Source of the DNA: Planctomycetaceae bacterium
GTDB taxonomy: Bacteria > Planctomycetota > Planctomycetia > Planctomycetales > Planctomycetaceae
Direction of reading: 5' to 3'
NCBI GenBank assembly: GCA_041398825.1
Contig: JAWKTX010000006.1
Coordinates: 248,001-312,000, forward strand
DNA length: 64,000 nucleotides
Part shown: positions 19,957-28,778 of the stretch, piece after piece
How the letters are laid out: every line of letters begins with the position of its first letter
Numbering within the stretch: position 1 is the stretch's first letter
Position numbers and translations under genes: made by a program
Notes under the pieces: generated by a model
Seen by the model: only the letters and a program-made list of their open reading frames with translations
The model's database searches: none
What the model was told of the DNA's origin: nothing

Positions 19957-21258
19957 TCAGGCAAACAACGCCGGAATCACGTTTCCATCCCGAACGATCA
20001 TGACCGGTCGGCCGGTTGATGTGTGATATTCGGTTGTATGATCGATCCCCAGAGCGTGGTAGAAGCTCGCCGCCACATCATCCGGTTTGAAACCTTCATC
20101 GACGGGCAGACTGCCCGTGGCATCGCTTTCGCCCAGGACTTGTCCGCCTTTGACGCCGCCGCCAGCCATCAGCATGAACATATTGCGTGGATAGTGGTCG
20201 CGCCCAACACGCTCGTTATTGATCTTTGGAGTTCGACCGAATTCGCCGGTGACGTACACGACGGTTGAATCGAGTAAGCCCCTTGCGGCGAGGCCGTTGA
20301 ACAAGCCAGACAAAGCTTCATCCAGAGCGGGCAGCTGTTTCGTCTTCAGCACATTCCAGTTGTCGCGGTGTGTGTCCCAGCCTCCATTGGTGACCGTGAC
20401 GAAACGGACCCCGGCCTCAACCAGTCGCAAGGCGAGCAAACAGCTCGATCCAAATCCAGACTTGCCGAATTGTTCAGCAAACGCAGGTGATTCCTTACTG
20501 ATGTCGAATGCATCACGGGCACGTGTGGAAGTGATCATGGTGTGGGCCTGTTGCCCAAACTGGTCGAGCCCATCCAGCAGTTGATCCTGTTTTTCAAACT
20601 CTCCGAAGGTTCGATCGAGTGAGCTGAGCAGGTTCTGTCGCTTTTCAACATCCTCAATTGTTACGCCGCTGGCGAGTGACATTCCACGCACGCGATACGG
20701 CGTGCCAATTGTTGGTGTGGAAGTGGTGTTCATCGGGGCGTAACGAACACCCAGATAGCCGGGTCGCTGAGCGCTCTTTGGAATTGCAACAAAGGTTGGC
20801 AGTTCAGGGGGCCCTGAAAGCTCTTTGCTGACAACAGCGCCGTAGCCAGGAAATTCCAGCGATGGCAGTGGCCGGTTTCCGGTGTTGACGTATTCGGTGC
20901 CCAGTTGGTGAGCGGCGACTGCATGCGTGACGCCTCGGAGCAAGGTAAACTTGTCCATGCTGGCTGCCAGTTTTGGCAGGTGTTCTGAAATATAGATCCC
21001 GGGAATATTCGTCTGAATGGGAGAGAACTCTCCTCGATATTCATCCGGAGCATCAGGTTTGAGATCGAAGGTGTCCATGTGCGACGGACCACCATTCAGA
21101 TTCACAAAGATCGCCGCCTTTGCTTTCGCTCCCGGCTTGAGGGATCCCGCTTGTGCCATCTGAGCATACGTTGCAAGCGACAGACCGGCTCCTCCGGCAA
21201 CGCCTGCTCGAAGGAAATCGCGGCGTCCAACACCATCACATGTTCTGAAGAATGCCAT
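19957..21258 (-). CDS. Tat-exported DUF1501 protein
   Basis: A 433-residue member of the DUF1501 family, a sulfatase/alkaline-phosphatase-like fold greatly expanded in planctomycetes. The N-terminus carries a twin-arginine signal (GRRDFLRAGVAGGAGLSLA). Core motifs seen: FVNLNGGPSHMDTFDLKPDAP, LTLLRGVTHAVAAHQLGTEY, YVTGEFGRTPKIN, RDHYPRNMFMLMAGGGVKGG and GSLPVDEGFKPDDVAASFYHALGID. It is the last gene of the operon that starts with the sigma factor, 62 bp after the DUF1549/DUF1553 gene, its customary partner. The biochemical role of the pair is not established; export and co-occurrence suggest a periplasmic or surface function. Confidence 0.95.
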   Translation of the reverse strand: MAFFRTCDGVGRRDFLRAGVAGGAGLSLATYAQMAQAGSLKPGAKAKAAIFVNLNGGPSHMDTFDLKPDAPDEYRGEFSPIQTNIPGIYISEHLPKLAASMDKFTLLRGVTHAVAAHQLGTEYVNTGNRPLPSLEFPGYGAVVSKELSGPPELPTFVAIPKSAQRPGYLGVRYAPMNTTSTPTIGTPYRVRGMSLASGVTIEDVEKRQNLLSSLDRTFGEFEKQDQLLDGLDQFGQQAHTMITSTRARDAFDISKESPAFAEQFGKSGFGSSCLLALRLVEAGVRFVTVTNGGWDTHRDNWNVLKTKQLPALDEALSGLFNGLAARGLLDSTVVYVTGEFGRTPKINNERVGRDHYPRNMFMLMAGGGVKGGQVLGESDATGSLPVDEGFKPDDVAASFYHALGIDHTTEYHTSTGRPVMIVRDGNVIPALFA

Positions 21259-21320
21259 TGTTATAACTCCGTAGAGAACAAAATTCTGAATCAGAAGAGG
21301 CGATAAACTCGCTCAATTAA

Positions 21321-24092
21321 CTAGTGGTTGACAATAAACTCTTTGGTATTCAGTAAAGACCAGACAACGCTCCGCAGACCGTCAATCGGATCGTCTGCCT
21401 GTTCGATAAATTGCTGTGCAATCTCCAGCTCGCTGGTTTCAGGCTCACGAGAGAGCGAGCGAAGATATGCCTCAGTGACAAGCTTCACGGAATCCCAGCC
21501 TTTGGGGAGGGCCGTTCTTTTCGTTGCATGATCATCAGACACTTTCGAGTCTGAAATGTCTGCCAGCCCGTTCGATTCGGCCTGATCCTTCAGTCGGCGC
21601 AGCTGGGCCTGCAGCCGGTCAATCTCTTTCTGGTTTTCGGCTTTCCTGGCTTTCTCCAGGTTCCGCCGAATCAGCTTGACCTGATTCTGATAACGCTCTT
21701 TCGCCTGCTCCAGGCGTCGTGACGCTGCAGCTGCCTGAGCATCATTTCCAGAGGCCGAGAAATTCAGGTTGTGTTGCTTCGCAACCTCGGCGAGCCATCC
21801 TTGACGGTCATCCATCATTGCCAGAAGTTGCCCATCGTTGCGAATGAAGATTGTCTGAAGCAGACTTGGTTCTGAGGAGCGATCGCAATCACAATTGCTT
21901 TCTCGAATCGATCGCCCGAAAACGGTCAAAGCGTACGCAGCAGCACTCCGGTCCTGACGAGAATTTGCTCCGGCAATGGCCAGTGCCCGGTCATCAAGAC
22001 TCGAAACAATAGCCTGATTCGTTTCGTTGTTTGCCAGAGCCTGGGCCATCATATCCCAGACGACTTCGGCTGGCAGCCGGCGGGGTATGGCACGTGCGAA
22101 GTTCTTTTCATCAAGTCGATTGGTCGCGTTGGGAACCCAGCTCAACTGATAAGTACGGCTATTCAGAATCGATCGATGAACCCACTTCATATCAAAGTCG
22201 TTCTCAATGAATCCCTTTGCCAGGTAATCCAGCAGTTCTGCATTGCTCGGTGGATTGGCAAGATTCAGGTCATCGGATGGATGCACGATGCCGCGATTGA
22301 AGTAGCTCGCCCAGACACGATTAACAAACGCCTTTGCAAACAGGGGGTTCTCTGGAGAACGAAGCCAGTCCATGAGTGGCTTTCGGACGTCTTCGTAATC
22401 TGCAAGCTGAATGACTTCCCCGCCGAGTAATTTTGCTGTCGGGCCGGCGTTCGGAGCGGCTTCGCGTCTTCCTTTACCCTTTGCTCTCGCATTGGATGCA
22501 ACAGGAGTTGGAATCACTTCTCCGAATGGAACCGTCTTTCCTTCTCGCAGTAGTTTCGCAAACTGATTTCGCAGCTGGTTACCTTTGAGTCCATCGGTAC
22601 CGGACAGCTGGGCTGTCATTTCGTTGTACTGCTTGCGGATCCCATTGTGAGGTGCCGTCGAATTACCGTTGGTGTTCTTGAAGAAGCCTTCGAACTGCTT
22701 GAAATCGTCCTGTGTCCACTGATCAAATGGATGCTTGTGACACTGCGCGCACTGGATACGTGAACCCAGGAAAGTGTAAGCAAACCCGATGACTCGATCT
22801 TCTGAGGTCCTGAAGTTTCGGCGAGCCCAGTAGTGGGGCAGGAACGAACGATCGGCGAATTCGCCTTTCGGCTGTGGCCGATTCAGGTCGCTCATGTTCT
22901 GGCAATACTCTTCATACGTTTCGCCCGGTTCGCGGCTGACGGCCAGTACGATTCCTTCGACGATGTCGTCATAACCAGCGTTCTCCTGCACTCGTTTGAA
23001 GATCCAGTCGTACCACTGCTGGGAGGCGGCTGATCGAACAGGAGTCACGTTGTTCAATTGTTCGTCGCTATTGCCGGTGAAATCGCAAAGCTGTGTTGTC
23101 CACCAGGCCACATAACCGGGGCGTTCGAGCAATTCGTCGATCTTGCGGGAACGCTTATCGGGAGAAGTGTCGGCCAGAAAACTTCGAACTTCATCGGGAG
23201 TTGGCAGCGTGCCTGTGGCATCCAGACTAGCGCGACGCAGGAATTCAGCATCGGTACAGAGGTCGGACTGTACAACTCCGATCTTACGGAGTTTCTGCAC
23301 GATCAGTTCATCGACCTTTGTCGGCGTTGGAGTCTCCGGATAGTTTTCGCCAATCCTGTCGGTGACGGGACGCATCACCGGAATCGGAATCACTGCGCTG
23401 TCATAAAACACCACAACATGGGTATCACCAGTGGCTCCGGACAGGACTTTGCCTTCTGCATCAATATCAGCAATCAGGTCATCATTCGTCTGGAATCGGC
23501 AGAGTGTAGTGACATCCTCACGAGATCCATCCGCCCAGACTGCGACCGCTTTCAGCTGCGTACTTTCACCTTCTGCCTGAAACTGAATCTCCCGTGGAGT
23601 CACTTCAAGGGATTGAAGTTTAATCGGATCGCCATCTATTCCCGCGGATCCATTTCTGATCCATGAGAGGAGCAAATGGTGCTCCCAGCTTCCCTCGTTC
23701 AGGCGACGCCCACCCTCGTGAGGATCCTGCATTAACGGTTTTGTGAGAATCAGACTTGCCGTGGCATCATCCGGATCGATCCGTCCGGTGAGTTCATCGT
23801 GATCCGACTTGAAGTCATAGCCAAACAGAGAAAGACGAAACCCGCCTCGTCCCTGAAACGAGCCATGACACGCGCGGCCGTTGCATCCAAGTTTGCCAAG
23901 CAGTGGAGACACATGCTTTTGAAAGTCGGGAGAATCCTGAAACGCTGCGTCGCCGTAGCGTACGGCGACCGAGGCCATCTCGTCCTTATCGGCGGCGTGG
24001 GAAGCGGAACTTCCGATTGCTGCTGAGAGCACCAGCGCCGTCAACCCGAATCCAAACCTGGTGTACGTCAGGCAAGACCTTAGAACCATCAT
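21321..24092 (-). CDS. DUF1549/DUF1553 protein with haem-type CXXCH motifs
   Basis: A 923-residue exported protein (signal peptide ending near SASHAA) of the planctomycete PSCyt2-PSD1 architecture. In order: an N-terminal module with CNGRACHG (CxxxCH); an Ig-like/BIG2-like stretch (about 165-235, 'LEVTPREIQFQAEGESTQLKA'); DUF1549 (about 260-460) ending in the CAQCHKHPFDQW haem-type site; DUF1553 (about 560-780, 'NPLFAKAFVNRVWASYFNRG'). Near the C-terminus an insertion of charged coiled coil (about 800-850) precedes the final 'RSLSREPETSELEIAQQF'. It is probably a periplasmic haem- or metal-binding protein acting with the downstream DUF1501 protein. Substrate unknown. Confidence 0.93.
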   Translation of the reverse strand: MMVLRSCLTYTRFGFGLTALVLSAAIGSSASHAADKDEMASVAVRYGDAAFQDSPDFQKHVSPLLGKLGCNGRACHGSFQGRGGFRLSLFGYDFKSDHDELTGRIDPDDATASLILTKPLMQDPHEGGRRLNEGSWEHHLLLSWIRNGSAGIDGDPIKLQSLEVTPREIQFQAEGESTQLKAVAVWADGSREDVTTLCRFQTNDDLIADIDAEGKVLSGATGDTHVVVFYDSAVIPIPVMRPVTDRIGENYPETPTPTKVDELIVQKLRKIGVVQSDLCTDAEFLRRASLDATGTLPTPDEVRSFLADTSPDKRSRKIDELLERPGYVAWWTTQLCDFTGNSDEQLNNVTPVRSAASQQWYDWIFKRVQENAGYDDIVEGIVLAVSREPGETYEEYCQNMSDLNRPQPKGEFADRSFLPHYWARRNFRTSEDRVIGFAYTFLGSRIQCAQCHKHPFDQWTQDDFKQFEGFFKNTNGNSTAPHNGIRKQYNEMTAQLSGTDGLKGNQLRNQFAKLLREGKTVPFGEVIPTPVASNARAKGKGRREAAPNAGPTAKLLGGEVIQLADYEDVRKPLMDWLRSPENPLFAKAFVNRVWASYFNRGIVHPSDDLNLANPPSNAELLDYLAKGFIENDFDMKWVHRSILNSRTYQLSWVPNATNRLDEKNFARAIPRRLPAEVVWDMMAQALANNETNQAIVSSLDDRALAIAGANSRQDRSAAAYALTVFGRSIRESNCDCDRSSEPSLLQTIFIRNDGQLLAMMDDRQGWLAEVAKQHNLNFSASGNDAQAAAASRRLEQAKERYQNQVKLIRRNLEKARKAENQKEIDRLQAQLRRLKDQAESNGLADISDSKVSDDHATKRTALPKGWDSVKLVTEAYLRSLSREPETSELEIAQQFIEQADDPIDGLRSVVWSLLNTKEFIVNH

Positions 24093-24149
24093 TCAAACAC
24101 CTCATTGCGTGAGTTAAAATTCACGTTCGTCTTATTCGATCGGTTTCAG

Positions 24150-24800
24150 TCAATCGACTTGTTTTGATTCTTGAGCGGGCTGACCCACCCGTGGCTTTTC
24201 GCCGACAGACTTTCTTGCAGCTCCTGTCTGACGAACAAGCCGTTGCCATTCGTCATCGACCTGCTGATCCAAATTACTTTCCACCGCATTAATCTGATCC
24301 GTTGTCGCTGCCAGTCTTTCCTCAAGTCGCTGCCGATCCTGCCGCATCTGTTCCAGCCGCAGTTCGCGACGCTGCCGTAGTAACTTGCGAATCTGTACTT
24401 CCAGTTCAGGATCTCTCGACATCACCCACCTTGCGGTCAACAGGCGAGCTTTGGATTCAAGTTGCCATGATGCAAGATCGGATTTGTATCGCTGTGGAGT
24501 TCGTTCGAGACTGCGTTCAAGACGAGTGATCTCAGCAGAAAGCTGTCGAATGGCCCGCTCAAACTCATTCGATTTGGCTGATTGCAGATGACGAAGCAGA
24601 ACAGCCAATTCCGGGTGGTGCTTGTCAGCAAAAGCCAGCACCAGCTCCGCATCTATCTTCTCTGCCTTCTCGGGAGCTTCAGACTTCGGGCTTCGGACTG
24701 TCCCGGCATCCGGTGTGCAGCTCGAAACACGGCCGGTGGCAATACAGGTGACACAGAAGAACACGCCACAGCAAATCAGTTGTCTGGAGGTGCAAATCAT
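24150..24800 (-). CDS. Exported coiled-coil protein in a sigma-factor operon
   Basis: A 216-residue unknown protein. The N-terminus has a short hydrophobic, Cys-rich segment (ICCGVFFCVTCIATG) that may be a signal peptide or lipoprotein anchor. The rest is charged and strongly helical, with heptad-like segments at about 75-105 (AIRQLSAEITRLERSLERT) and 130-185 (RKLLRQRRELRLEQMRQDRQ). It starts 2 bp after the stop of the anti-sigma-like gene and lies 57 bp ahead of the DUF1549/DUF1553 gene. It resembles, in position and composition, small Arg/Glu-rich proteins found between planctomycete sigma factors and their cytochrome-domain targets. No function can be assigned. Confidence 0.75.
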   Translation of the reverse strand: MICTSRQLICCGVFFCVTCIATGRVSSCTPDAGTVRSPKSEAPEKAEKIDAELVLAFADKHHPELAVLLRHLQSAKSNEFERAIRQLSAEITRLERSLERTPQRYKSDLASWQLESKARLLTARWVMSRDPELEVQIRKLLRQRRELRLEQMRQDRQRLEERLAATTDQINAVESNLDQQVDDEWQRLVRQTGAARKSVGEKPRVGQPAQESKQVD

Positions 24801-24802
24801 TC

Positions 24803-25495
24803 TCAGAAGACCTCCCGTTTGTCATCGGCGTCGATATCGCGATGTGGCATATCGGCTGCTGCATCCAGCTGAATTGCAGCCAGTAGCCATGTTGGCACAT
24901 TCAGTTCGTCTTCAATCTCCTGGTCAGGACTGTCGCCTGGCCAAATGGACGATGGTTCCTGAAATGCACTTTCAACTGCGTAGAGCGTAAGAAGTTGTTC
25001 TGCGGATCTGAGGTCGTCGCTTGACACGGAATCGGGATCCGCCGCGTCATTCTTGACATGTCCCGCCTTCGTTGACGCAGGCGACGATTGCTGGGCGACG
25101 GTTGGCGATTGAAAATGATTGTTCTCGAAACGGCTCACGAAGACGAAACCGAGTGTTAAAGCTGCGAGAGCAATGCCCATGGCCACAATGCTGGAAGATG
25201 TATTGGACCGGATCGAATACCGACTGTTCTGATGCAAAGCCGGAGATGGATTGTACTTCGTGAAATGCCATTCGTCGCAGGACATCTTCAGCGTGGACAA
25301 TAAGCGTGTCGCTTCAATGACGGACTTCTGCAGCCGCTCGTCTTCGAGCAAAGCGTCTTCGAACAACTCCATTTCCGAATCAGAGAGTTCGTCCGCGATG
25401 TAGCGAAATGCAAACCACAAACGATCTGCTTCGCTCATCTTCACATCCGGGGAGTAAACTTCACGCGACATGACCACGCTGCCTGCTTCCGTCAC
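24803..25495 (-). CDS. Single-pass membrane protein, probable anti-sigma factor
   Basis: A 230-residue protein encoded directly after the ECF sigma gene, with a GTGA overlap (start GTG 25495; the frame also opens at TTG 25498). The N-terminal cytoplasmic part (DRLWFAFRYIADELSDSEMELFEDALLEDERLQ) resembles the N-terminal helices of planctomycete anti-sigma factors but lacks an obvious HxxxCxxC zinc motif. One TM helix is clear (SSSIVAMGIALAALTLGFVF), then an acidic extracytoplasmic tail. The inferred role is to hold the sigma factor at the membrane until a signal releases it. That role rests on position and topology; sequence similarity to anti-sigma factors is weak. Confidence 0.72.
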   Translation of the reverse strand: MTEAGSVVMSREVYSPDVKMSEADRLWFAFRYIADELSDSEMELFEDALLEDERLQKSVIEATRLLSTLKMSCDEWHFTKYNPSPALHQNSRYSIRSNTSSSIVAMGIALAALTLGFVFVSRFENNHFQSPTVAQQSSPASTKAGHVKNDAADPDSVSSDDLRSAEQLLTLYAVESAFQEPSSIWPGDSPDQEIEDELNVPTWLLAAIQLDAAADMPHRDIDADDKREVF

Positions 25496-26070
25496 CAAAG
25501 GTCCTGAAGTTCTGCATCATTCCTCAATTGTTCCAATCCGCGACGCATCCAGGTCAAAACGGTCCCCAGCGGAACATCAATATCCCCGGCAATCTCCGAA
25601 AAAGCTTTTCCGATGAAGATTCGCTGGTGGATGACAAGTTGCTGTTTTGGTGGAAGCTGTGCGAGGCATTTCCTGACCTTCTCGATAACCTCTTCCCTCA
25701 TTGCACTTTGCTCTGCCGACCCACAAGAACCAAGTAAATCCTTCAGCCACTCGAAAGAGCCCTGTTCCACTGCTTTCTGAATTCGATCGGTATCTCTCTT
25801 CGCCTCTCGACGCAGTAAACGCGCTTCATTGACCGCAATCCGAAACAGCCAGCCTCTCAGAGTCTCTTCTCGTACCTGAAAGGACGCCTGCATCGCCTTC
25901 ACTACAGTGCGCTGATAGGCTTCTTCTGCCAGATCTTTACTTCGCAACATCCCCGCCAGAAGGGATTTCAGTTCCACAGCGAAGTCGACACAGGCACGTT
26001 CAACCGCGGGATGCCGTTGTGGTGCAGGCTGTTCTTTATCCGACTCCGCCAAACGAACATCTCCAATCAC
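25492..26070 (-). CDS. ECF RNA polymerase sigma factor
   Basis: A 192-residue sigma-70 family protein with regions 2 and 4 only. Region 2 includes 'AYQRTVVKAMQASFQVREETLRGWLFRIAVNEARLLRRE', with the usual W-L-xRIAxN pattern. Region 4 includes 'LAQLPPKQQLVIHQRIFIGKAFSEIAGDIDVPLGTVLTWMRRGLEQLR', a normal helix-turn-helix. The start is GTG. It heads a five-gene operon (anti-sigma-like, coiled-coil, DUF1549/DUF1553, DUF1501), and so probably controls its own operon. The divergent esterase-like gene lies 143 bp away. Confidence 0.93.
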   Translation of the reverse strand: MIGDVRLAESDKEQPAPQRHPAVERACVDFAVELKSLLAGMLRSKDLAEEAYQRTVVKAMQASFQVREETLRGWLFRIAVNEARLLRREAKRDTDRIQKAVEQGSFEWLKDLLGSCGSAEQSAMREEVIEKVRKCLAQLPPKQQLVIHQRIFIGKAFSEIAGDIDVPLGTVLTWMRRGLEQLRNDAELQDLW

Positions 26071-26213
26071 AATTCTCGCTGGCGAAACTACGATGTCGCT
26101 GAGCAGCGGATTATTTCAAAATTCTTCTGACAAAGGTCTTCATGCAGAAATTCTCCGGAAAAACGCTTACGGTGCGTACCAAATTGCTTCTGCACGTCTG
26201 ATCGGGAACCCCC

Positions 26214-27047
26214 ATGTTCGACAAACTCAAAGACATGTTCAATTCAAACAGCCCCCGTGGGGCCGGAGAATACCAATCAGGCAGGGTAGGGGGATTGAAC
26301 GATGCCGAGATCCTTTCGCGATGGCAAACGCAAACGGTAGATGGCCGACGGGTGGATGTCTTTCATCCTGCCCCGGTTGATTCAGCGACAAAGCCCGACG
26401 CGGCCGTGCTTTTCCTGCATGGACATGGCCAGGTGATGCTGAACGAAAACCCTGTTTACAGTCGGCTGCTCCTCGAAAATAACCTGATTGCTGTATGTCC
26501 GGATGGAAAACGAAGCTGGTGGCTGGATTTGGTTTGTCCTGAGTTCGACCAGCTGCAAACCCCTCAGAGTTGGCTGATCCAGACGCTCCTCCCATTCATC
26601 GAACAACAATTTGGAATAGCGACACCGCGAATCGCCGTGTCCGGAGTCAGCATGGGTGGGCAGGGAGCTTTACAACTGGCCTATCGGTACGCCAGCAGAT
26701 TTCCAGTGGTCGCCGCAATCTCACCTGCCGTGGACTTCCACCAATTATACGGAAATGGCCTTCCACTCGATGACATCTTCCCGGACATCGAAACATGTCG
26801 GCAACACACAGTGGTGCTCAATCTGCATCCGCTCGCGTGGCCACGTTATCAGTTCTTCTGTTGTGACCCCATGGACCATGATTGGTACGAAGGCTGCGCG
26901 AGACTGGCAATGAAGCTTTCGTCATCAGGAATCCTGCATGAAAGGGATCTGGAAACATCAGCGGGCGGGCATTCATGGGACTATTTCAACTACATGGCCG
27001 CCCCGGTGTTTCAGCACATCCGAAAGGGACTATCAGGAGTGATTTAA
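26214..27047 (+). CDS. Alpha/beta hydrolase, esterase-D-like
   Basis: A 277-residue cytoplasmic hydrolase of the esterase family with an intact catalytic apparatus. The nucleophile Ser is in GVSMGG, a candidate oxyanion-hole segment is AVLFLHGHGQ, the acid may be the Asp in CCDPMDHDWYEG, and the His is in SAGGHSWDYFNY. The C-terminal 'HSWDYFN' pattern is typical of putative esterases related to S-formylglutathione hydrolase/esterase D. The first 35 residues are polar and probably disordered. No signal peptide is seen. It is monocistronic, divergent from the sigma-factor operon and convergent with the phosphatase gene. Natural substrate unknown. Confidence 0.88.
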   Translation: MFDKLKDMFNSNSPRGAGEYQSGRVGGLNDAEILSRWQTQTVDGRRVDVFHPAPVDSATKPDAAVLFLHGHGQVMLNENPVYSRLLLENNLIAVCPDGKRSWWLDLVCPEFDQLQTPQSWLIQTLLPFIEQQFGIATPRIAVSGVSMGGQGALQLAYRYASRFPVVAAISPAVDFHQLYGNGLPLDDIFPDIETCRQHTVVLNLHPLAWPRYQFFCCDPMDHDWYEGCARLAMKLSSSGILHERDLETSAGGHSWDYFNYMAAPVFQHIRKGLSGVI

Positions 27048-27086
27048 AGCCTGCTGTATTCGCTCTTCCGATATTCCGTGATCGGA

Positions 27087-28736
27087 TTAAGGCAACCGCC
27101 CGAATGTCATAATCGTAATGTCATCGTTTTGCGGTCGACCGTTCGCGTGTTTGCGGACGTCTGCCAGCAGGGCTTTGCCAAGCTCGTCCGGATCAGTTGA
27201 GCCGGCTCTGACGAATTCTTTGACTCGATCCTTCGTGTATAGATCTCCATCCGGGTCCATCGCTTCGTCAACGCCATCTGTTATCAGCACAAAAAGTTCA
27301 CCGGGGGCTATTTTTCGCTGATGCACTTCGTATGGATAGTCATCCATAATTCCTACTGGTATGCCAATCATGGCATCCTCAAACTCTTCAACATCACCAT
27401 TGGGCTTTCTGATCAGAGGGGACATGTGCCCGGCGTTCGCCAGAGTGATGGTGTTTGTCTCCAGATCAATCACGCCCAGAATATAGGTAACAAATCGCCC
27501 TTCCACCATGTTGTGACACATGTGCGAGTTGATCCTCGCGATCGCAGTGGCGACGTCGTCTGTGAACGTCATCGTATTCTGAACCACGCTGGACATTCGT
27601 GACATGATCAGCGCACCCGGGACTCCTTTTCCCGCAACATCACCGAACGAAATACAAACCTTCGTCCTGCTGATCATGAAACAATCAAAGTAGTCCCCAC
27701 CGACTTCCTGAGCAGCATCGTAGGAGGCGAAGAAGCGATATCCCGGCACGTCCGGTAGTTTCTCGGGCAAAAGAGCTCGTTGCACATTACTTGCAATACG
27801 CATCTCCTTGTCCTGCTTTTGCTTGTCAAGATACGTCTGCAGCAGTCTTGCATTCTCGTACGAGTGGGCGGCCTGAGATCCGACGGCCAGAAGGATCTCC
27901 AGATCATCATCCGTGAAGCGTTTCATCGGATTCTGACTGTCCAGATTGATGACGCCAAACGGTTCGCCTTCCATGTCCAGCAGCGGCACGCACATCATTG
28001 AGTGAATCGTCAGACTCGAAATCGACTCGCTGGCGCTGAAGCGAAAATCACTTGCGGCGTCGGCAGAAAGGATGCCTGCCTTATCATTGAGCACACGCTC
28101 CAGGACCGTTCGACTTAATCGAACTGATTCATCATCGGCTTCGGATCGCCGCTTTTGGGCGGCCGGAACAAACTTTCCCAGTCGTTCGTCACGAATCATG
28201 ATCGATCCGCGGTCCGCCTGAGGAAAGATGTCAAACAAAGCATCCAGGACCCTTGGGGCGATTTCGTTCAGATCAATCAACCCGGCAAGGCTTTGATTGA
28301 TCTTCAGTATGCCCTTAAGCTTCTCTTCCGGGCGCACTTCCAGCAGCCCGTATCCCTTGGCTGACGCGGAGCCCATAATCGTGGACGTTCCGCCATCCGC
28401 GACATTGAGGCCGAAGTCCAGAATCGATGAGCCACTGCGGTTCAGCTCATCTTCGAAGCGAAATTTGAGTGGGCCGAGTTTGATTCGGTCTCCATCCTTG
28501 AGTGGTGACGGCTGATGTTTTTCGACCTGCCGACCATTGACGAACGATCCATTTCCGCTCCCCAGGTCTTCCAGGTAGATGCGGCCGGATTCCTGAACCA
28601 GCTGCGCGTGGAATCGCGAAACCATGTTGGAATCCAGCTGGATGTCACAGTCAGGATGCCGCCCCAGCCTCGCCGGGAATGACCCCAGTTCGTAGGGAAC
28701 CGTCTGACCGTCTTTCAGGAGAACAATTCGAGCCAT
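27087..28736 (-). CDS. FHA-GAF-SpoIIE (PP2C) protein phosphatase
   Basis: A 549-residue cytoplasmic signalling protein. Residues 1-95 are an FHA phosphothreonine-binding domain (ARLGRHPDCDIQLDSNMVSRFHAQL, GSGNGSFVNGR). Residues about 140-310 are a GAF domain (MCVPLLDMEGEPFGVINLDSQ). Residues about 325-549 are a SpoIIE/RsbU-type PP2C phosphatase with metal-binding Asp residues in GGDYFDCF and GDVAGKGVPGALIMS, plus ANAGHMSPL and ITDGVDEA. In RsbU-like systems such enzymes dephosphorylate an anti-sigma-factor antagonist; no such partner is adjacent here. It follows the amidohydrolase gene by 42 bp on the same strand, so the two may share a transcript. Confidence 0.95.
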   Translation of the reverse strand: MARIVLLKDGQTVPYELGSFPARLGRHPDCDIQLDSNMVSRFHAQLVQESGRIYLEDLGSGNGSFVNGRQVEKHQPSPLKDGDRIKLGPLKFRFEDELNRSGSSILDFGLNVADGGTSTIMGSASAKGYGLLEVRPEEKLKGILKINQSLAGLIDLNEIAPRVLDALFDIFPQADRGSIMIRDERLGKFVPAAQKRRSEADDESVRLSRTVLERVLNDKAGILSADAASDFRFSASESISSLTIHSMMCVPLLDMEGEPFGVINLDSQNPMKRFTDDDLEILLAVGSQAAHSYENARLLQTYLDKQKQDKEMRIASNVQRALLPEKLPDVPGYRFFASYDAAQEVGGDYFDCFMISRTKVCISFGDVAGKGVPGALIMSRMSSVVQNTMTFTDDVATAIARINSHMCHNMVEGRFVTYILGVIDLETNTITLANAGHMSPLIRKPNGDVEEFEDAMIGIPVGIMDDYPYEVHQRKIAPGELFVLITDGVDEAMDPDGDLYTKDRVKEFVRAGSTDPDELGKALLADVRKHANGRPQNDDITIMTFGRLP

Positions 28737-28778
28737 CGATTGCTCGCTCCGGTAAATCTTCGAGTACGGTTGAGGTGA

